Of a stretch of 64,000 nt of DNA, positions 57,991 through 64,000 are shown one piece after another; position 1 is the first letter of the stretch; every line of letters starts with the position of its first letter. The stretch is taken from contig KN817591.1 in assembly GCA_000827495.1 (NCBI GenBank), forward strand, positions 144,082-208,081. The letters are read 5' to 3'. Under the pieces are notes generated by a model. It was not told the DNA's origin and did not search any database. It saw nothing but the letters and a program-made list of their open reading frames with translations. The translations under genes and the position numbers were made by a program. Source of the DNA: Hypholoma sublateritium FD-334 SS-4. Its lineage: Eukaryota > Basidiomycota > Agaricomycetes > Agaricales > Strophariaceae.

Positions 57991-59612
57991 GACGTTATGA
58001 CAGAATGGGACGCCGTAATCGTGGCTAGCTGGGTGGGTTGCCTCCCACCGACGACCAGCACGGCAAAAGGGGGACTAGGGGGGAATAAAGTAGGTGTGAA
58101 GAGGAATGAGTGGGCGATATCGTCGACAGTTGCAGGTGACTGCAGTGAACACCGTGCCCAGATATTTCGGCCTTAGGATGCCCTCCTGACACGCCGCTTT
58201 CCTGCCGCCCAGTTTTGCTTGATCATCGTCACTGTCACAAATGCCACTTGGCGTAGTCACGCAATCCACCATCTTGTCATTTGACAAATCATCCACAACT
58301 TGTCTTGCATCAGAGAATTGAATACTGTCAGGGAAGGCAATAAATGGATTTGTAAGGCTTGAAATTTAATAAAAAGTCTCTAATCTTAGTAATTATTGTG
58401 CCCCATAATTTCATGTCATTTCTAACACGGTGAATGTGGCTGAATATGCCACGTCTAGAAAAATTCTGCAAACTGAAAAGCAAAATCATACTGTTTTAAT
58501 ATAGTCCAGACTAGTATAATGGCACATAAAAGTCACCCATTACAAGCTCTACCACAATTATTTATTGTTCAGATAGGTAGATACTAACAGCATTCAAATA
58601 CTGGCATATGAAGGCCAACTTCAACATGAGTTTCAGTATACTGATCTCCATCAAAATGCTTTCATATAAAACCTATAGTATCAGTTTATATATAGGGTGA
58701 TGAATATTGCAAAAATACGCAGGTGTACAATAGAGAGTATTGAAATTAGGTCTTATAAAGCACAAAATACAGGTACATATTGTATGTTCAAGTCTTTATT
58801 TCACATCTCAGCTTTGAAAAATAACTTGTGGCCAATAACATACTAAAAAGTATGCAACAAGTGTTTTTGTATAGCTCAGGTCTACGACTAAGGAAATGAT
58901 TATCAGTGGTGAAAAATACAGAATATTGATAGTAAATTGCCCCCATTCGCAACCAAGCATGCAATGATCAGAGTTTACAGAAACAAGAAGCAATGTATAT
59001 ATTGTATGATATAATTGTATTGTCTGGTATAAAACAATGTGGACTCAATGCTATATCAAGTAATGAGTTGGTAATGAGCAATGAGTCAAGTGACACTGTT
59101 CAGATACACTGTCAAGAAAGATATTGCAATCAACTATAACAGTTGGTATATATTATCAGAACTAGTGTTTTGACTAGAAATGATGGACCACTCCAAGCAA
59201 AGAGGCGGTTGCAAGGTGGTTGTTGCTGCTGACAGTATTCATAAGATTTGCGGCCTTACGATAGTTTCTTGCAAAATAGCTCAGAATGTAATGTAACTGG
59301 AAATATTTTAATTGTGCTGGAAGATTTATCAAGTATTGATATTAATCAATGAATATTGTAGCACTTGAAATTTTCATCCAGACTTTGATTTGAGCTCAAA
59401 TAAGCCAGATTTATTGTTTATTGAAAACAAATATGCCTTTCCTAGTTTTTAGACATTACCTGACTAGTTCAGCCCATAGAGCTGGTGGCAAATCTTGTTC
59501 AATGCTTGAGCAGTGGTTGGTGATCACAAGGAGTTAAGATCGGAACATTATGCTATTGTGTATTACTACCATAATATTACCTAATCAGTAAAATGATATT
59601 ACTAATTAGCCA
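57991..59612. other. AT-rich, CpG-depleted block upstream of the flippase
   Basis: The first 300 bp or so resemble normal flanking DNA (flippase promoter). From about 58320 to 59600 the sequence becomes roughly two-thirds A+T. I counted only about ten CpG in about 1.3 kb, where base composition predicts several times more, with plentiful TG and CA. No intact frame is present. This is the pattern expected of an old, methylated and deaminated repeat. I cannot name the element. Confidence 0.6.
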
Positions 59613-61308
59613 CTAGCTAGTGCTCGCACTGGCAGCACTCCGTAAAGCAGCCTCCTTTGCTGCTTCCCGTTTAGCCTTAATTTTGGCAAGAACACTATTC
59701 TTAGAGACAGGCCTTGAGTTTGCAGTATAATTCGGAAACACCTGTCTAGTAAAACATCAGAAACTTAATTGAATTGAATAAAAAAGGCAAGTTTACCTGT
59801 TCCACCAAGCAAGTAGAGCATTTATCTCAACCACTTCATCTGGTTCCTGAAGCATGTCAAGAAGACTACTGTAAAAACGTTCAGAATCCGTTACGGTATC
59901 GGTACNGCTGAAAACACTGGAGGATGATAGAGCAAATCGAGCCTTTAAACGGAGTTCAAACAGAGTTAGTACGTTACGGCAGAATCAGTCGAACAATATC
60001 ACACCTGTGTCGCGGCATACACAATGGAAGCACATGTCACACTGGTCATTCCGTGAATCCGAGCATTTCCTGATCTCGTCGCCTTCGCCTCTCTATCAAC
60101 TGAACTAGGCGAGGTGAAAATATGTTTGAAAGTCTGCAAATATCATGCAGAATTAGTATACATTAGGCGCGCTGATAGTGTCATGCCTACTTTGACCAAT
60201 ATTGCACTTTGCAAGAGTCCCTTCCATGGATCGGTTTCATCATACTTGTATGAAGCGTATAGAAATATTGGCCACTGATCACCGGATACGGAGTATTCGC
60301 CTGTACGAAGTTTCTGCTTGACACTGTAAAGACTTAAGTTAAGCATATTCAGCATGAAGGTTGCACTGACTCATTGTCTTTCCAATTAACACCTGCCGGG
60401 CAAAGCAGTGACCCAGTTATTTCATGATTGAAGCCGCGGTCGATTTTGATATTCCGAGCAATAGGCGGGATGAGGGGCTCGCCCGCGGGCACCAGCCAGT
60501 CGATTATAGCAGACTTCAGGCTTTTTGTATCGTCGGATCGAGCACTCGATGCTCCTTTCTGTAGCTAGTAAAGAAGTTGGGGCAATGAGCAATCTTTAAT
60601 GATAGCCACGGTCAATGGGCTTACCAACGCCGCAATACCATGAACCTCTTCTTCTGAGCTACTTATCATTATCCTCTCCTCGAGACCAGGAACACTTTTC
60701 AGTAACGAAAGAAAAACCCTGTGTTCTCGGTGCTCTCTAACGGTTCTGTTGAGGTCGCGACATGGTACAATAGGCGGTAAAATATACGCACTGGGCAGTG
60801 AACGTCTCTTCTGGTTCTTCGGAGCGCTCGCCCATTCGGATGATCCCATTGTTAACCAATGCATGGACGTTGCAAAGGGCGTGTATCGATCTCCCGAAAT
60901 GGCGCCCGTGGTGAACTAAGGGGTCCGTCGAGCGACTGTTACGAAGACGGAATCAATGTGGGATCAGCGAAGGAAATAAGTAATTGGACTGACGGCTTTT
61001 TTCTGGGTCCAAGTCGCAAAGCATCATTTGGGCCACCTAAAGAACTAACCATGGCATCCCTTGGGGGGACATTCTCATCAGTAGGCATAGAGAGAATTGA
61101 TATCGAGTGCAATTATAAGATAAGAAAAGGTAGAGAAGAAGAGAAGAGTAACTTGAAGATTTTAGTGAAAAGCTATACGGACCTTTATAGCGACGTCGAC
61201 CTTGCGTCGACCACACTGGCAGGACTCAACTAGGCGCTTTAGATCACATATTCGGTTTCGTAGAGTATCCATAGGGATATCGGGAGACTGCGGACTTGGA
61301 GCAGCCAT
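59613..61308 (-). CDS. DUF6698 domain protein
   Basis: This agaricomycete-restricted family has no known function and often occurs in many copies in repeat-rich DNA. The conserved part is clear: RGFNHEITGSLLCPAGVNWK, then YSVSGDQWPIFLYASYKYDE and WKGLLQSAILVK, TFKHIFTSPSS, CASIVYAATQARFALSSSSV and EINALLAWWNRQVFPNY. It ends AAKEAALRSAASTSS with TAG at 59613-59615. Exons are joined by short introns. An upstream exon at 61308-61185 (MAAPSPQSPDIPMDTLRNRI, then CDLKRLVESCQCGRRKVDVA) very likely belongs to it. If not, the start is ATG 60849 (MGSSEWASAPKNQKRRSLPS). One ambiguous base (59906) falls in a coding exon. The gene may be active or a degenerate family copy. Confidence 0.72.
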
Positions 61309-62428
61309 AGGCGGATCGTGCCCGTGGGGGATCTACGTGGGGTATACGCTTGAGGTGGCTTAAGACATGGCTGTGCTCGAGTAAGTAGTAGTGTATTTAA
61401 TGCATTTATATTGGTCGCGGTATCTCTCCAGAACTAAGCGCGCTGGTCTTGGAATGCACGCAAATTCGACGGTTGCCACCCGCTGATCTAGATCCAAGGC
61501 TCACTGCAAATCGAGAAGCGCTTCGTGGTAGCGGAATGTGGTCGTTCAATTCTATAACCCCATAAAAACCTGTCCAGTAGCCTATACGTGCACTGAATCC
61601 AGTATTAAGCGACGGCGACCGCAGCGCAGTAAGCCCCCGTCCAGAGGCCGTGCTAGTAAATTCTCGACTTGAAGCGGGCTAGAGGAGCCTGAGCCGTCGT
61701 GATTTCCAGACACAGAGACGGTATATCATATTATTAATTCGATATGGGGTTGCGGTGGACAGTAGTAGCCTACGGCTGTATTTCGACCTAAATGATGAGT
61801 TCTAACAAGCAGGCTTCCGGCAGGCATCACTCTCTTTCCAAACGGCGAAGTTCAGCGGGGGTAAATGATGTGTGTGAGGCTGATGTGGTGTGCCCAAGGT
61901 ATTCTACGGGCAGACGACGACTTGATTGCGGTGCCTCGGGAGAGCCCAAGACAGCGGTGGAGACGAGGTCAGTTGGAGTGTGAACTCGCAAACATGGACG
62001 TTCGCACGTGGGAACTTTGTAACGGCAATATCCGTGCGCCTGGTCACAATTAACTTGAGGCAGCGCAATTTAACAATTTTATCACTATATAACTTGAATG
62101 TACTATATACAGGCATACATACATACATATTCAACTCAAGCGTTGAGGTGACTCGCGTTGGCCGTGACATGCGGAGGTAGCAGCGCTGAGCGCGTTCACT
62201 GCTGCCAATGCTCATCGCAACGGCAAGAAACCCTTGTAGGTGAAAAACTGTGAATTTAAATGATTAGTAGTAACAATATGACACTTCGCCTTTTTTCGAA
62301 TAAAACCTTGTTCGATGTTGGAACTCGGACTCATTCCCCACAATTCACTAGCACATATGATCATAGATACGCAAATACACAATATACGACATGAATATGC
62401 AGGTGCCAGGTAGCACGTATCCGTACTA
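61309..62428. other. Intergenic, 1.1 kb
   Basis: This lies between two repeated-family genes on the same strand. A short CATA run (about 62113-62127) is the only repeat seen. Frames of up to about 100 codons have no motif. It holds the promoter of the DUF6698 gene. Confidence 0.5.
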
Positions 62429-63989
62429 CTATTTGATAACCTTCAAGTCCTTCAAAAATGCTCNGGAGACAGTTGTATTATTGATTGAGGCCCGCCTAAC
62501 CACTGCAAACGCTTTGATGCGAGTCCTCCATTGGCTGCTTGTCAGAGGGATTGCGGTCCCATTCGAAAGCTCCTTGAGTCGGCCGCTGTAGAAATCTTCA
62601 GAGCGGTCGTTCCAAAACGACTGTCGTACAATGCTGTCCCAAAGGTCAATGGGTGGCCACCATGATTTGGTAGCGGTCTGCGTGCCACGACCTGTCGGCA
62701 TCCAAAGATGTTTAGTAGCAGGCACAATGCTGATGAAGTGATCCTGACTTACCCGTATAAACATAGTATACACCAGCCAAAGCATCTGCTTCACTGGGAT
62801 CCAATACATCATCCACCCAAAAGGTATCAGCGGCGGAACTGGCAGTACCAAAAGATAAACACTGGTGTTGTAGAACAGTCACCGAAGTTGGGCCAGCCAA
62901 CACGTTATGAAAAGTTGCCCTATCCATGGCCAAGCGCCAGATGATACCTCCGCGCTTCAAGGCTTGCCGAGCCACCCGAGGGTTGCACAGCAATTCATCT
63001 TGTTCCAGGCAGTAGGAGCTATAATCAGCCAGGCCAAATGCATAGTCACTCAGCCTGAGGCGTCGAAGGACCACAGGAGCCGGGTTGATGGCGAAGCGAG
63101 GGACAGGCAACAATGTGGCAAAAGGCATCCCTCGATTGAGTAATTCTCGAGCTATTTCATAATCGCAGAGACTGCCGTCCAGACGCAAAATAAACAAAAC
63201 ACTGGGAGTATCGCGGACGGCGATCCTCCAATCAACCGTGGACACCCCTCGGAAGTCGAACAGGTATATGCCTCCTGGCAATTCACACAAATACTTCAGC
63301 CGGGGGTTTTTCTGTGGGTTTTGGGGATTGCCTGGGGCCAAGTCAAACAAGACATTGGGCGGGGGGACCCAGGGTGTTTGGCAGATGGACCAGAAGAAAT
63401 GAGCGGCGCACTTGCCGACCTCCGTAAGGACAAAGGTTTGAAACGACCCCAAAGCGGCGGGAAACCCAATTCCTGACGCTAAGTCTTTGATTTGCTGTTC
63501 CGAAGGCGGGCCAAGATGCAGACGCACCGAAGGTGGTGGGGCGACGAAGCCGAAAAACAACCGCAGAATATCAGCTGGTGAATGTTCCTCCGGCATGTAG
63601 TCCGTAGCGCGGGGTGATACGGCTGGGACGCGGGGCGCCGAGGAATGGATGGCAGCTGCTGCCGTGTCGTTTACTGGGCCGACATGCAGTATTGGGAGGG
63701 GTGGTTCCAGCATTTCTGGCCCCGGCGTAACAGGTCTGGTGCCTATAGGTAGTATGGGTTCGTCATCCGAATTCTCCCAGTCGGCGGCCTGCATCTCCTC
63801 CGCATCCANTTCGCCCATCTCCGTGCAGCAGTCCCACTCGTTCGCGCATTCGTCAAATCTTTTTTGATTCCTGCCGTAATCACCGAGGGTCTCCTGCTGC
63901 ATCCGGCGAACCACCTGAACGCGGTTCCAGCTGCCGATTGCATCCCGTTCCCAGTGAAACACTTTCAATGTTGGCTTCTTGGCAGGCAT
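62429..63989 (-). CDS. Hypothetical protein of a multi-copy agaricomycete family
   Basis: Two exons, 62753-63989 and 62429-62691, with one 61-nt GT-AG intron, give 499 residues. ATG 63987-63989 opens MPAKKPTLKVFHWERDAIGS. An acidic linker follows (MQAADWENSDDEPILP). The central part has WVPPPNVLFDLAPGNPQNPQ, CELPGGIYLFDFRGVSTVDW, VLFILRLDGSLCDYEIAREL and LNRGMPFATLLPVPR. Then come the tyrosine-rich block LSDYAFGLADYSSYCLEQDE, GGIIWRLAMDRATFHNVLAG and ADALAGVYYVYTG. Exon 2 has KSWWPPIDLWDSIVRQSFW and DFYSGRLKELSNGT. I recognise this layout from numerous unnamed mushroom proteins and know of no function. Two ambiguous bases (62464, 63809) lie in its exons. Only 11 bp precede the ATG in the window on its 5' side, so an upstream exon cannot be excluded. 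Confidence 0.75.
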
Positions 63990-64000
63990 GGGCCCACTGG

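Noticed and set aside
58808..58993. A 61-codon hydrophobic frame in the AT-rich block
   Set aside because: AT-rich DNA readily encodes hydrophobic runs. There is no start context, family or splice support.

Overview
The window is nuclear DNA from a mushroom-forming fungus (Basidiomycota, Agaricomycetes). Genes are split by many short GT-AG introns of about 48-70 nt. Coding DNA is GC- and CpG-rich. Several protein families largely confined to Agaricomycetes are present (DUF6533, DUF6535, DUF6698). A polypore is plausible, but the sequence alone does not fix the order. I found no rRNA, tRNA, CRISPR or intact transposon.

Layout, left to right. A DUF6535 membrane protein runs off the left edge and is divergent from PEX19 (peroxisomal membrane-protein chaperone). 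A small four-helix membrane protein follows, then a 3.6 kb gene-poor stretch, then NDC1 (nuclear-pore membrane nucleoporin). After a further 2 kb gap come a secreted FAD-linked oxidase and an intronless orphan nuclear-type protein. Positions 18.2-24.3 kb hold three related DUF6533 membrane proteins, one on + and two on -. The two minus-strand members share a C-terminal tail motif that is also duplicated inside one of them. Positions 24.7-30.6 kb carry a class I methyltransferase, SDH2 (mitochondrial complex II) and an MFS drug-type transporter, all on the minus strand.

From 31.5 to 39.7 kb there is a Sae2/CtIP/Ctp1 DNA-end-resection factor divergent from an F-box-like protein, a heme-dependent oxidative N-demethylase-like (DUF3445) protein, and an FHA-RING ubiquitin ligase of the Dma1 type. 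After a 2.5 kb gap, an old-yellow-enzyme reductase and a hemerythrin-domain protein lie in tandem. They are followed by an F-box protein, a Zn2Cys6 transcription factor and a long P4-ATPase flippase of the Dnf1/2 type. The right end (58-64 kb) differs in character: an AT-rich, strongly CpG-depleted block, then a DUF6698 gene and a member of another repeated agaricomycete family. All three ambiguous bases of the window lie in these last two genes.

Most genes are single-copy housekeeping functions with no operon-like logic. The parts most likely to be lineage-specific are the DUF6533 cluster with repeated tails, the orphan at 16.3 kb and the right-hand repeat-family island. I did not find a clear new multi-gene system.
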